From Desulfobulbaceae bacterium BRH_c16a (lineage in GTDB: Bacteria > Desulfobacterota > Desulfobulbia > Desulfobulbales > Desulfocapsaceae): a stretch of DNA of 64,000 bases. Positions within the stretch are counted from its first letter, which is position 1. Every line of letters starts with the position of its first letter. The DNA lies in NCBI GenBank assembly GCA_000961725.1, contig LADS01000071.1:1-64000 (forward strand), read 5' to 3'. The translations under genes and the position numbers were made by a program. Under the pieces are notes generated by a model. The model had not been told where the DNA came from and did not search any database. It worked only from the letters and a program-made list of their open reading frames with translations. Below, piece after piece: positions 36,501-46,700 of this stretch.

Positions 36501-37079
36501 ATGATCGACAATACAAGCATCGGCTCACATCTACCGGCAAGAGCACAAAACAATTATCAGGCCGGAAATATAACCACATACCAGCAGAGTGGGCAGCTTA
36601 AGCAGACCGAAAATCTGACAATCCAGACCGATCGGGTATCCCTTTCCTACAGTGCCGAATCTGTTTTCACCTATGACAGTTCAATGACTTTGCAGGGTGT
36701 CCGAAATGATGGTTATGATCTGCTGAGAGGTTTGGTGCTCAATATTTTCAAGGAACAAGGCCTCGACTATAAAATTGCCGCAGGCGATACCGAGATCGAT
36801 CTCAGCACGTTGACCCCGGAAGATGCCCAGGATCTTATTGCGGATGACGGATATTTCGGGGTAGATAAGACATCGCAACGCATTTTCGATCTGGCGGTAG
36901 GCATCGCCGGCGGCGATACCGCCAGAGTGGATGCGATACGGGAAGGGGTGGATAAAGGTTTTCAGGAGGCCTTGGACGCATTCGGCGGCTGGCTGCCTGA
37001 TATATCATATGACACCTATGATGCTGTTATGAAAAAACTGGATGACTGGGCTGGAGAGAACAGCAGCCGGGAATCGTAA
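36501..37079 (+). CDS. unknown protein, first gene of the late flgM operon
   Basis: A 192-residue soluble protein that I do not recognise with confidence. The first 60 residues are polar, Gln/Asn/Thr-rich and probably disordered (QNNYQAGNITTYQQSGQ). The rest is helical with an acidic character: DTEIDLSTLTPEDAQDLIAD, RIFDLAVGIAGG and a C-terminal GWLPDISYDTYDAVMKKLDD. It vaguely recalls DUF5610-type proteins. No signal peptide or membrane helix is seen. It has a gggaggcagga ribosome binding site and a near-perfect FliA promoter, and it is 15 bases upstream of flgM, so it is a late flagellar gene, perhaps an export substrate or regulator. Confidence 0.6.
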   Translation: MIDNTSIGSHLPARAQNNYQAGNITTYQQSGQLKQTENLTIQTDRVSLSYSAESVFTYDSSMTLQGVRNDGYDLLRGLVLNIFKEQGLDYKIAAGDTEIDLSTLTPEDAQDLIADDGYFGVDKTSQRIFDLAVGIAGGDTARVDAIREGVDKGFQEALDAFGGWLPDISYDTYDAVMKKLDDWAGENSSRES

Positions 37080-37094
37080 AACCCAGGTGAAAGT

Positions 37095-37382
37095 ATGAGC
37101 GTAGAATTTTTTGGAGTCGGTGGACCGGGACAGATCGGCAATCTGAAAAAGCCGCAGAAGGTCCAGGCCGACAAAAAAACGGAAGGTGTTGGCGAAGACA
37201 AGGTGCAGTTCTCTTCGATACTGCAGGATGTCAAGAACGCCAAAGCCGCAACGGCAACCAGTGACGCAGAAAGAGCCGCGCGTGTTCAGGAACTGAAAGC
37301 CCAGGTCAAGGAAGGTTCCTATCAGCCGGATCTGCAGAAAGTCTCTGCCTCGCTGTTACAATTCCTAGTCGAGAATAACTGA
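37095..37382 (+). CDS. flgM: anti-sigma-28 factor FlgM
   Basis: A 95-residue inhibitor of FliA that is exported once the hook is complete. The N-terminal half is disordered and Lys-rich. The C-terminal half carries the FlgM signature (DAERAARVQELKAQVKEGSY then VSASLLQFLVEN). It is placed directly before flgN, flgK and flgL and behind a FliA promoter, giving an autoregulatory loop. Confidence 0.88.
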   Translation: MSVEFFGVGGPGQIGNLKKPQKVQADKKTEGVGEDKVQFSSILQDVKNAKAATATSDAERAARVQELKAQVKEGSYQPDLQKVSASLLQFLVENN

Positions 37383-37383
37383 A

Positions 37384-37737
37384 ATGGAAACCAGGACCAC
37401 ACACGACTATCTCGTCCAGCTGCGTGACCTCATCCTTCTTGAGCGGGAGTGCGCCAAAGCACTGGACATGAAAGGAATGACCGAGGCTATGCAGGCTAAA
37501 GAAGAGATCGTCAAAGTGCTGGGCCATATCCAGGTTATCGATCCGGAAGACCATATAATCGCCGCCCAGATACGCTCGGAAAACCGGCGTAACGCATTTC
37601 TCTTCAAATCCACCCTCGGCTGGATAAGGCAGACCATGGAATTTTTCGGGCAGAAAACCGTTACCTCGACCTACTCGGCATACGGCAATCCGGTAGCTTC
37701 CCAGGTAAACGGTCGACTTCTTTCGGGAAGGATTTGA
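37384..37737 (+). CDS. flgN: FlgN-type flagellar export chaperone
   Basis: A 117-residue helical protein in the standard flgN position between flgM and flgK. The N-terminal helical hairpin (HDYLVQLRDLILLERECAKA and AMQAKEEIVKVLGHI) fits FlgN, which carries FlgK and FlgL to FlhA. The C-terminal tail (TSTYSAYGNPVASQ) resembles FlgN tails. It starts 1 base after the flgM stop and ends 1 base before the flgK ATG. Confidence 0.8.
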   Translation: METRTTHDYLVQLRDLILLERECAKALDMKGMTEAMQAKEEIVKVLGHIQVIDPEDHIIAAQIRSENRRNAFLFKSTLGWIRQTMEFFGQKTVTSTYSAYGNPVASQVNGRLLSGRI

Positions 37738-37738
37738 T

Positions 37739-39187
37739 ATGGCTGGCCTCTTCAGCGCACTCAACTCAGCCAGGACATCGCTTGAGGTCAACCAGAAAGC
37801 GATAGAAATCGTCGGCAACAATATCTCCAACGTCAACACCGAGGGATATTCCCGCCAGAAGGCCGTCATGGAAACCTACCCGGCCATGAATTTCGGTGAT
37901 TTCTTCATTGGCCAGGGAGTCAAGATAAGCGATGTCAGTCGCTATCACGATGTCTTTATCGATCAGCAGATCAAACAGAAAGCCGTTAATTTCGGTCTGC
38001 AGGACGCCATTACCCGTCCCCTTTCCGAACTTGAACGCGTTTTCACGATCACCGAAGACAACATCTCCACCAATATCGATAATTTTTTTGATTCCCTCCA
38101 GGAACTCTCCGCCGATCCAAGCGATCTCGTGCAAAGAAACAATGTGATCCTTCAGGGTGAGGTGCTGGCAACCAGCTTCAACAATGCAGTCAATGAACTG
38201 AATGCAATACAAGGCAACATTAACAACACCATTCTTTCCAAACTCGACACCGTAAATTCGCAAATCCGCGAGATAGCCGACCTGAACGATCGAATCTACC
38301 AGATCGAAATTAACGGGCAGACGGCAAACAGTGCCAGAGACCAGCGCGACATGGTAGCCAAGAGCCTGGCCGAGACACTCGGCGCCCAATCCTATGAAGG
38401 CCAGAACGGCATGCTGACTGTGCAACTGCCGGGTGGGCTTCCTCTGGTTCAGGGCAACATGGCGATGTCCATTTCCGCCGATACATCGGGCTCAGACCTT
38501 GTTCTCCAATTGAATGCAGGTGGAGTTACCAGGGATCTCGGCCTGAGAAACCTTGGCGGAGCGTTTTACGGCCTGGTCGACGTTCGCGACAATTTAATCC
38601 CCGAGCTGAACGGCGATCTCGACAAGCTCGCCTACGAGCTGAGCGTCCAGTTCAACCTCCAGCATCAAGCCGGCGGTGCACTCGATTCGAGTACCGGCAA
38701 CCTCTTTTTCAACATGCCGCCAAATTACGTGGCATCTCCTCCAGGACCGCCGCCCACCGCCGCCCAATATACGGATTCCGCCAGGGGGATACGCGTCGTG
38801 ATTCCGGATGCCTCCAAGGTAGCTGCCGGGGCCGCTCCAGCCCCCGGCCCTCCTCCCGGAACGGTTGCTCCGGGAGATAATTCCAATGCTCTCATTCTCT
38901 CTAATATCGGTGATGAATATCTTATCGGCGGCACCGACACCTTTACCTCGCTGTACGGAAAAATTGCGGCAAAGATCGGTGTTGAGAACAACCAGAATCA
39001 GCTCTCCCTGAAAGGGGCGCAGGACGCTCTGGTGCAACTCGAAAATTTCCGCGACGGCTTGGTGGGTGTATCGCTTGAAGAGGAAATGATCGATCTCATT
39101 CGATACCAGCGCGGTTTTCAATCATCGGCCAAATTTCTTACAACTGTCGATGAGATGATGTCATCAATTCTGGAAATACGAAGATAG
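37739..39187 (+). CDS. flgK: hook-filament junction protein FlgK (HAP1)
   Basis: A 482-residue junction protein. The N-terminus (LFSALNSARTSLEVNQKAIE then NISNVNTEGYSRQKAVM) and the C-terminus (SLEEEMIDLIRYQRGFQSSA) are diagnostic. Around residues 330-385 there is an unusual proline/alanine-rich insert (SPPGPPPTAAQYTD and GAAPAPGPPPGTVAPG), which probably forms surface-exposed extended segments on the outer domain. It is translated from an ATG one base after flgN. Confidence 0.93.
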   Translation: MAGLFSALNSARTSLEVNQKAIEIVGNNISNVNTEGYSRQKAVMETYPAMNFGDFFIGQGVKISDVSRYHDVFIDQQIKQKAVNFGLQDAITRPLSELERVFTITEDNISTNIDNFFDSLQELSADPSDLVQRNNVILQGEVLATSFNNAVNELNAIQGNINNTILSKLDTVNSQIREIADLNDRIYQIEINGQTANSARDQRDMVAKSLAETLGAQSYEGQNGMLTVQLPGGLPLVQGNMAMSISADTSGSDLVLQLNAGGVTRDLGLRNLGGAFYGLVDVRDNLIPELNGDLDKLAYELSVQFNLQHQAGGALDSSTGNLFFNMPPNYVASPPGPPPTAAQYTDSARGIRVVIPDASKVAAGAAPAPGPPPGTVAPGDNSNALILSNIGDEYLIGGTDTFTSLYGKIAAKIGVENNQNQLSLKGAQDALVQLENFRDGLVGVSLEEEMIDLIRYQRGFQSSAKFLTTVDEMMSSILEIRR

Positions 39188-39209
39188 CTTCGGCTAAAGC
39201 AGGTATGTC

Positions 39210-40865
39210 ATGAAAGTAACGGAAAATTCAACCTACCGGTTAATGCAGACCAACCTCGACCGTATCAACAATGACCTGCTCACTCTTCGCAACCAGGGGG
39301 CTACCGGCCTAAAACTCAACAAACCGTCGGACGACCCGGGGGCCATCCGTCCGGTCCTTACCACCAGGTCGCAGCTCCAGCAAAATGCCCGGTATATTGA
39401 AACCATGGGACACGCCGGCGATACAATGGCAGCCACCGACGGCCACCTTGCCTCGGTTGAGAATGTCCTTGTGCGGGCCAAGGAAATCGCCATCAATGCC
39501 GTCAACAGCGGTTTGAGTCAAACCGATCTGGCGACACTTGCCGACGAGATTGCCGAACTGAAAAACCAGTTGCTTGACTCCGCCAATGCGGTTGTCGACG
39601 GCAAATATATTTTTGCCGGATACCAGGAGGATACCAAACCGTTTACCGCCAATCCAGCCTATGATCCCAATCTGTACGATCAAAACGATGTCACAACCTG
39701 GCCTTATCTGTATAATGGCGATCACAATCCGACCAGACTGGAGATCACACCCGGAGAGTTCCTCGAGTCGAATCTGACAGGCAACGAACTCTTCATGGGG
39801 ATAACCAATGAGATAGCCGCCACCGGCTCTATCAACCCCTATCAGGGGCAATCGATGACTTCGGGGCCTATCGGCGTAGGAACTCCCGGTAACGATATTA
39901 CCATTACCGCCGGCACCAATCCGCCGGTGACCATTTCTGGAGCCTTAGACCTTACCGACCCCGTCGGCGAAAACAACTACGCGGGTAAGGTTGCGGCCCT
40001 TTTCAGCCAGGCCGGGACCGGACTTGTCGGTACAGCCAATGCGGCAACCGTTGACCTTGGCCCGCTCGCTCTTGCAGATTTTGTCGACACCGAGGATACT
40101 TATAGCCTGGATATCACGTCCGGCGGCAGTACTGTGTCGGTAACGCTTGACGGACCATCCGGAACCTACGATTATACCCTGTCGGGGATGGCATTTGCCC
40201 TTGCCAACACCGCCGGCGCAACAAACCTCACCGCTACCGGCGGCACTCTTGCAAATGGCGTCAGGTATGATATCTCCAGCGGATCCCTGGTTCTTACAGG
40301 TCCGGCAGACGGCTCGGAAATCGAACTGGATGAGACTATTATTGACGGAGACGTCACCGCCACCCTGCCGTCCGGGGGCATATCCGGCAGCGACCAGACG
40401 GTTTATGGGACTGTCAACATCGCTCCCAACTCGTCCACTGATGTCAATATTGCCGGCGCCGGGCTGGCAGATGTCGGGCTTACTGCGGATACTCTCAACG
40501 GCGCTTCCGGCAGAATCGATCTTTTTTCCGTCCTGACGCGGCTTGAAGAGGCAATAAGAGCAGGTAATATCGACGATATCAATGGACCAGGCGGTTCACT
40601 GCAGGCCCAGATCGCCAACCTTGAAATTGCCGCAAACCAGAACCGTACGCAAAGAAGTACGCTTGGCGCCAGGGCGATGCGTGTCGATGCCGCCATTCTC
40701 CACCAGGAAGATGCCAGGGTAGACCTCAAGCAAATCCTTTCACGATACCAGGATGCTGATATCCTGCAGGTATACAACGACATAATCCAGAAAGAGAGCG
40801 CATTTCAAGCTGCTTTGAGCATTACCGGCAGGGTGTCGCAAATTTCGATTCTTGATTATTTCTAA
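39210..40865 (+). CDS. flgL: hook-filament junction protein FlgL (HAP3), long form
   Basis: A 551-residue flagellin-like junction protein. The N-terminus (MKVTENSTYRLMQTNLDRIN then LKLNKPSDDPGAIRPVLTTR) and the flagellin-type C-terminus (AILHQEDARVDLKQILSRYQ) fit FlgL. Many FlgL proteins are 300-400 residues; the extra length is a central Gly/Thr/Ser-rich beta region (about 210-430, with TLDGPSGTYDYTLSGMAF) exposed on the surface and a possible glycosylation target. It ends the late operon. Confidence 0.9.
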   Translation: MKVTENSTYRLMQTNLDRINNDLLTLRNQGATGLKLNKPSDDPGAIRPVLTTRSQLQQNARYIETMGHAGDTMAATDGHLASVENVLVRAKEIAINAVNSGLSQTDLATLADEIAELKNQLLDSANAVVDGKYIFAGYQEDTKPFTANPAYDPNLYDQNDVTTWPYLYNGDHNPTRLEITPGEFLESNLTGNELFMGITNEIAATGSINPYQGQSMTSGPIGVGTPGNDITITAGTNPPVTISGALDLTDPVGENNYAGKVAALFSQAGTGLVGTANAATVDLGPLALADFVDTEDTYSLDITSGGSTVSVTLDGPSGTYDYTLSGMAFALANTAGATNLTATGGTLANGVRYDISSGSLVLTGPADGSEIELDETIIDGDVTATLPSGGISGSDQTVYGTVNIAPNSSTDVNIAGAGLADVGLTADTLNGASGRIDLFSVLTRLEEAIRAGNIDDINGPGGSLQAQIANLEIAANQNRTQRSTLGARAMRVDAAILHQEDARVDLKQILSRYQDADILQVYNDIIQKESAFQAALSITGRVSQISILDYF

Positions 40866-40880
40866 GCTTCGATTACTATC

Positions 40881-40919
40881 GTGGAGATGAAACGTGCTGC
40901 AAAGCAAATTCGTCTCCAC
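40881..40919 (+). terminator. hairpin after flgL
   Basis: The 11-bp stem gtggagatgaa / ttcgtctccac has one G-T pair and a 17-base loop, 15 bases after the flgL stop. There is no clear T-run after it, so it may act as an mRNA end stabiliser or a factor-assisted terminator. Confidence 0.5.
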
Positions 40920-41059
40920 AAGCCAAGTAATTTCATGATAGAATGTATTCGGCTTGGTGAGATTCTATCCACATATTCAGCTCCCTGATTTATAATTTTT
41001 TCGGAACTGAAACATTTCTCAACACCCAGGCGGAACAGACCGTCATTTCGGAGTCGACC

Positions 41060-41311
41060 ATGCTGGTTCTTACCAGAAAACTCGGTGAAGGTATTGTCAT
41101 TGGTGACGATGTAACAATTACAATAGTTGAAATGAAGGGAGGCAATGTCCGAATCGGCATTGAAGCCCCTCGAGATAAAAAGATTCATCGCCAGGAAGTG
41201 TATAACCGGATTGTTGAAGAAAACCGAGAAGCCGCCCAATGGAACATGACTGATCTTGATACGATCAGCGATAACCTCACCGTGAGAAAAAAGAAAAATG
41301 GAAAAAATTAA
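41060..41311 (+). CDS. csrA: carbon storage regulator CsrA
   Basis: An 83-residue RNA-binding repressor that blocks translation by binding GGA motifs. The sequence [20 protein letters not shown] and [19 protein letters not shown] is canonical, including the RNA-binding Leu4, Arg6 and the Arg in HRQEV. It overlaps fliW by 14 bases and lies 650 bases upstream of the first flagellin gene. Both flagellin leaders carry CAAGGA motifs at their ribosome binding sites, the expected CsrA target. Confidence 0.96.
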   Translation: MLVLTRKLGEGIVIGDDVTITIVEMKGGNVRIGIEAPRDKKIHRQEVYNRIVEENREAAQWNMTDLDTISDNLTVRKKKNGKN

Positions 41312-41717
41312 TACACGATTTGGTGAAGTAGAATACGATCCGGCAAATCTCCTCCATTTCCCGGCCGGTTTGATCGGCTTGCCCAATCTTCGCCACTTCA
41401 TCGTCATGCCGAACAAAAAGAAGGGCCCGCTCTTCTGGATTCAGAGTGTCGACGACCCGGATATTGCATTTGTTCTTACCGACCCGACAAATTTTTTCTT
41501 GGATTATATTGTAGTTCCTGATCCGACTGAGCGGCAGAGTCTGCACATTGAGGATGGCGACGAACATTTCACCCTCAGTGTTGTAACCGTCCCTGCGGAT
41601 CAGAATATCACCTTGAACCTTGCTGCTCCGATACTTTTTTCTCCAAAAAGCAACAGGGCAATTCAGGTAATCCTGGAAAGATCAAATTATTCTTCAAGAA
41701 CCCCTCTTCCGAAATAA
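41298..41717 (+). CDS. fliW: flagellar assembly factor FliW (CsrA antagonist)
   Basis: A 139-residue protein that binds either CsrA or flagellin; in Bacillus, secretion of flagellin frees FliW to neutralise CsrA. Family stretches are [40 protein letters not shown] and the C-terminal [19 protein letters not shown]. It overlaps csrA, giving a fixed CsrA:FliW gene pair just upstream of fliC. Confidence 0.95.
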   Translation: MEKINTRFGEVEYDPANLLHFPAGLIGLPNLRHFIVMPNKKKGPLFWIQSVDDPDIAFVLTDPTNFFLDYIVVPDPTERQSLHIEDGDEHFTLSVVTVPADQNITLNLAAPILFSPKSNRAIQVILERSNYSSRTPLPK

Positions 41718-41738
41718 TTCTTTCCTCGATTACCCCAC

Positions 41739-41775
41739 AAGCAGTCAACCACAAAAAGCGTTAGGTTGACTGCTT
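41739..41775 (+). terminator. hairpin after fliW
   Basis: The perfect 12-bp inverted repeat aagcagtcaacc / ggttgactgctt has a 13-base loop, 22 bases after the fliW stop. It lacks a T-run directly after the stem, so its strength as a terminator is uncertain. It separates csrA-fliW from the first flagellin. Confidence 0.65.
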
Positions 41776-41831
41776 TCCAAATCCTCCCTTTCAAATTGAT
41801 TCTTTTTTTGTTCATTTTGTCACATTTACTC

Positions 41832-41859
41832 TAAAGAAATTTCACTCTTAGGACGACAA
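41832..41859 (+). promoter_or_regulatory. weak sigma-28-like promoter of the first flagellin gene
   Basis: TAAA (41832-41835), 16-base spacer, GACGACAA (41852-41859), matching 6 of 8 bases of GCCGATAA. It has the same spacing as the strong site before the second flagellin but deviates at two -10 positions. It lies about 100 bases before the ATG. Confidence 0.55.
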
Positions 41860-41938
41860 GTATCTTACCTGCGAGGTAAACCAAAAAGAGACTCTACGTT
41901 TGTAAAACATGATTGAAAACGACGCCGAAGCACCCTTT

Positions 41939-41948
41939 CAAGGAGGAT
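41939..41948 (+). promoter_or_regulatory. CsrA-type site overlapping the first flagellin ribosome binding site
   Basis: The ribosome binding site is embedded in CAAGGAGGAT, which contains the CARGGA core of the CsrA consensus. Binding here would block ribosome access. Upstream, ttacc-tgcga-ggtaa (around 41875-41889) can form a small hairpin in the leader. Confidence 0.5.
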
Positions 41949-41955
41949 TAATACA

Positions 41956-43461
41956 ATGGCACTTACAATCAATACAAACGTTTCATCACTCAACGCTCAA
42001 AGAAATTTAGGAAAATCCCAAACCGATTTGGCGAAATCCATGCAAAGGCTTTCATCAGGTTTGAGAATCAATTCAGCTAAAGACGACGCTGCAGGGCTTT
42101 CGATTTCCGACCGAATGACTTCCCAGATCCGCGGTCTTAACCAGGCGGCTCGCAACTCCAATGATGGCATCTCCCTTGCTCAGACAGCGGAAGGCGCATT
42201 ACAGGAAACCACCAATATTCTGCAACGTATGCGCGAGCTGGCTATCCAGTCGGCAAATGACACCAACAGCGCTTCTGATCGCTCGTCCCTTCAAGCCGAG
42301 GTCAACCAGCTTAAGCAGGAAATGAGCAGGATTGCCGAAACAACTGAATTCAACGGCAAAAAACTGCTTGACGGGACGATGACTTCGGCCCAATTCCAGG
42401 TCGGAGCCAACGCAAACGAAACTATTTCCTTTGGAATCAGCTCTGCTAAGGCCGCAAATCTTGGCAATAATTCATTGACATCCAGTAACGCCACTCTAAA
42501 TTTTAGTATAGAAGCAGCAACTTCAGCGGCAACGGGTATTTCTGCCAACGATGTAATGGCGCAGACGTTGACGATTGTAGGTTCTCAAGGTTCACAAACA
42601 ACTTCCGTGGCTACGGGCGATACGGCAAACGTCATCGCCAGTAAAATCAACTCCATATCAGCAGACACCGGAGTGACGGCTACCGGCAGAACAACTGCCA
42701 CACTTGGCACTCTCAATGTCAATGGGAGCCTTAGTTTCAACCTCCAGGGAACCAACGTTTCAACAGTTTCCGTCAACGCCACAGTTCTATCAAATGACCT
42801 GACCAATTTGGTGAGTGCGATTAATGAGCAGTCCGGTAATACCGGAATTACCGCCACTATCAGTGCCGATAAATCGAGTGTTATTATGGACCAGTCAACA
42901 GGCTATGACATCAAGCTTTCCGATTTTTCTCACAGTGCCGGAGCTGCTACAATACTATTGACTGGAAGCGCCGGAGCTGCAGTGACGCTTACTGAAACCG
43001 GTGGCGCCGACAATGATTCTTCAACTGTCGGCGGTGAGATCATATTTAATGGTTCCGAAGGATTCAACGTAACAAGCAGCATTGCCGACACTGCGGGTTC
43101 CATTTTTGCAAGTGCTGCAAGCGGTGCCAATGTCAGCACACTCAGTTCCATCGATAACGTTGACATTTCAACCGCTTCTGGAGCTGCAGATGCCATAAAA
43201 GCTGTTGATGGTGCCCTTACCCAGATTGACAACATTCGTGGCGACCTTGGTGCTATCCAGAACCGTTTCGAATCGACAATAGCGAATATTTCGAATGTCT
43301 CCGAAAATCTCTCCGCAGCACGGTCACGAATTCTTGATGCCGATATTGCCCAAGAAACCTCGGCAATGACCAAAAATAGCATTCTCCAGCAGGCAGGAGT
43401 TGCAATTCTCGCTCAAGCGAACCAGACACCCCAACTTGCTTTACAGCTGTTGCAGGGATAA
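41956..43461 (+). CDS. fliC: flagellin, first copy
   Basis: A 501-residue filament subunit. The conserved N-terminal D0/D1 ([20 protein letters not shown] then [20 protein letters not shown]) and C-terminal D1/D0 ([20 protein letters not shown] ending in LALQLLQG) frame a variable Ser/Thr/Ala-rich centre (about residues 175-420). The ends are nearly identical to the second flagellin at 61616, while the centre is related but diverged. The surface-exposed Ser/Thr-rich centre is the natural target for the neighbouring GT41 transferase. The ribosome binding site is caaggagg. Confidence 0.95.
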   Translation: MALTINTNVSSLNAQRNLGKSQTDLAKSMQRLSSGLRINSAKDDAAGLSISDRMTSQIRGLNQAARNSNDGISLAQTAEGALQETTNILQRMRELAIQSANDTNSASDRSSLQAEVNQLKQEMSRIAETTEFNGKKLLDGTMTSAQFQVGANANETISFGISSAKAANLGNNSLTSSNATLNFSIEAATSAATGISANDVMAQTLTIVGSQGSQTTSVATGDTANVIASKINSISADTGVTATGRTTATLGTLNVNGSLSFNLQGTNVSTVSVNATVLSNDLTNLVSAINEQSGNTGITATISADKSSVIMDQSTGYDIKLSDFSHSAGAATILLTGSAGAAVTLTETGGADNDSSTVGGEIIFNGSEGFNVTSSIADTAGSIFASAASGANVSTLSSIDNVDISTASGAADAIKAVDGALTQIDNIRGDLGAIQNRFESTIANISNVSENLSAARSRILDADIAQETSAMTKNSILQQAGVAILAQANQTPQLALQLLQG

Positions 43462-43473
43462 TCACACTCTAGT

Positions 43474-43511
43474 CCAGAAAGGATGTGCTATCGGTCCACC
43501 ATCCTTTCTGG
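43474..43511 (+). terminator. hairpin after the first flagellin gene
   Basis: The perfect 12-bp stem ccagaaaggatg / catcctttctgg has a 14-base loop, 12 bases after the stop codon. It is followed by a pyrimidine-rich stretch rather than a pure T-run. The remaining 225 bases before the giant gene are AT-rich, with no recognised promoter. Confidence 0.7.
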
Positions 43512-43737
43512 CTCTACTTCTTCGTTTTACTGAGCATGGGTGGAGAATGCTCTATAGAACTACTCCAAAATCTCTGTGCTCAGCCCCGTCCAACTTTTAT
43601 AACTTGACAACAAGAATCATGATATGAAAAGATACTGTATCAAACTGAATTATTTGCTTTTCCTCTTGGAAACATCAAATTTTAGCCTTGTGCTTATAAT
43701 CTGAAAATGCGTTGAAGAGTTCTACTTCCTGATTTTG

Positions 43738-46700
43738 ATGATAAATACTCCGACACCTGCTCAAACTCTCGTTGACAACCTTGTATTCTTTTACAGTCAA
43801 GGAAAAACAAACGACTGTGAAAACCTTGCTCGTTCGATATTGGCCAACTTTCCTCATCATGGTTTTACCTGGAAAGTCCTAGGAGCACTCCTTTTCCAAC
43901 AGGAGCGATTGGATGAAGCAGTATCTGCCATGAGAAAGTCGGTTCATTTCCTGCCAAATGACCATGATGCAATAAACAACCTGGGATTATCACTTAAAAA
44001 CAAAGGTCTTCTGACTGAATCTGAGTCGACACTGCGCCTGGCGCTCACCATTAAAAAAGATTTTGCCGAGGCCCACAATAATCTCGGCGTCACCCTTATG
44101 GCACAAGGTCGATTGGCTGATTCCGAGGAATGTTTCAGACAAGCGCTACACCTTATGCCGGAATACACGGAGGCATACTGCAATCTTGGAATCAACTTAA
44201 AAGATCAAGGAAGATTTGCAGAATCCGAAGAGAATTTTCAGCATGCCCTGAAGCTCAGACCTTCTTACGCAGAGGCCTTCAATAATCTCGGAAATGTTCT
44301 ACATGGAACAGGCAGGCTCTCTGAAGCGGAAGATTTCCTCCGTAAAGCTCTCGAACTTAAACCCGATTTTGCTATAGCTTATAACAATCTCGGTAACGTC
44401 CTTCATTGCCAAGGGCATCTTGAAGAATCCGAGCATTGTTATCATAAAGCCTTGTATCTTAAACCTGATTATTCAGAGGCGTATGATGGACTGCTTTTTG
44501 TATCAAACTATCACCCAGACAAGACCGATCAGGAAATCTTCCAACTGTATCAAGGTTACGATGAACGATTTGGACGTCCTCATTGCATTCATCCGGTCGC
44601 CCATGCCAATAGCCGAGATTGCAATCGCCGTCTAAAAGTAGCATATGTATCCCCCGCTTTTTACAGTCATCCCGTTGCTCATTTTCTAGAACCATTGCTG
44701 ACGCATCACGATAACACCCGTTTTGAAGTGTATGCTTATGCCGAAATCTCCCGGGAAGACCATATAACAGGTTCCTATAAGCAACATGTCCACCACTGGG
44801 TTCCTACAGTTGGACTTTCCGATGATCAATTGGCTGAACGGATTCGTAGTGATGAAATAGACATTCTCGTGGATCTTGCAGGCCACACCGGTCGGAACCG
44901 ACTCGGCGTTTTTGCCCGGAAACCTGCGCCGGTTTCTTTGCACTGGCTCGATTTCGGCTACACAACAGGCCTCTCGGCCATTGACTATTACCTTACCGAT
45001 TTAAGTAGCGCTCCTATCGGCAGCGAGAACCTGTTCTCGGAACAAGTGTGGCGGCTTCCCCGCCCTGCCTTCGCCTATCGCCCTGCGACAGGCATGGGCC
45101 ATATAAGCCCATTACCTGCTGCACAGCGTGGCTATACCACCTTCGGGACTCTGACCAGAGCCATCCGTATCAACCATCGCACAATCCGTGTCTGGTCGGA
45201 AATACTCCGTCGGGTTGAAGGCTCACGACTGGTGATAGACAGCGGCAATTTCAAGGATCCAGCCATACAGCAAACGCTTAAAGAAAAATTCGCCGCCCAG
45301 GGAATAGAGAGTAGTCGTTTGAGCATCGGTTATCACAGTCCACCGTGGGATGTTCTGAGAGATATCGATATCGGCCTTGACTGCTTTCCCCATAACTCGG
45401 GAACAACCTTGTTTGAAAGCCTGTATATGGGTATTCCCTTTATAACCCTAGCGAACCGGCCGGGCGTAGGGAGATTGGGCTGTTCGGTCCTGGAAGGAGC
45501 AGGACATCCGGAATGGATTGCAAACAGCGAAAATGAATATATCGAAAAAGCCCTTTCTCTTGCGTCTAATTTACCGGCGTTGGCTTCAATTCGGGCCAGC
45601 TTGCGCCAGGAAATGCAAGACTGCCCTTTGATGGATGAGGATGGTTTCACCAGGAATATCGAGAAAGCCTATCAAAGCATGTTCAAACAGTGGTGTCATA
45701 ATTCGATTCCAGTCCCGGAGGGTACCGACAATCCTTCCTTGATCGATAGAAAGCCATCTCGCGCCATTGACGACTCCATCGCTCTGTATAATTTGGGCGT
45801 CGACCTTCAGCGGCAGGAGCGCATTGCCGAAGCCAAGATTTCTTACATACAAGCAATTAATATTTCACACAATTTTATTGAGGCGTATAATAATCTCGGA
45901 GTCATTAAACAACAAGAAGGGAAATTCAGCGAGGCGGAAGCCAGTTTTCTCCAAGCCATTGAAATAAAACCAGATTATGCAGACGCTTATTACAACTTGG
46001 CGAATACTTACAAACTGCAACAAAAATTATTCGATGCGGAAGAGAAGTATCGAAAAGTTATTGAACTCGTGTCGGACAATGCTAACGCCCATTATAACTT
46101 AGGATATATTCTTCAAGAGCAAGGCCGGCTCCATGAAGCCGAAATCTGTCTCCGAAATGCCTTGAAGCTCAGCCCGGACCATATCAAAGCCTTCAGCACA
46201 CTGCTCTTCGCCTTGAACTACCATCCGGACAAAAACTCTGAAGAAATCTTTAAAGCATACCAAGAATTTAATGTACGATTCTGCCAACCCTACCATGAAA
46301 CATGGTTATCGCATACCAACAGCTTAGGAGAAAACCGTCGCTTAAAGATTGGCTATGTCGCTTCGGATTACCGCAAACATCCTGCCCGTTATTTTTTAGA
46401 GCCGTTGCTTGCACATCACGACAAACGTTCGGTTGAAACTTACGCCTATGTCGAACTCTCCAGTGAAGATGCCGCAACCGATCTGTTTCATGGCTATGTA
46501 GAACATTGGGTGCCAACCGCGGGGTTAACGGATGACCAGATAAGCGAGCACATTCGTAACGATGCCATCGATATTCTTGTCGATCTTGCCGGACATACAG
46601 CCGGCAATCGGTTGGGGGTATTCGCCAGAAAGCCGGCACCAATCTCACTGCACTGGCTCGATTTTGGCTACACGACAGGGCTTACTGCGATTGATTATTA

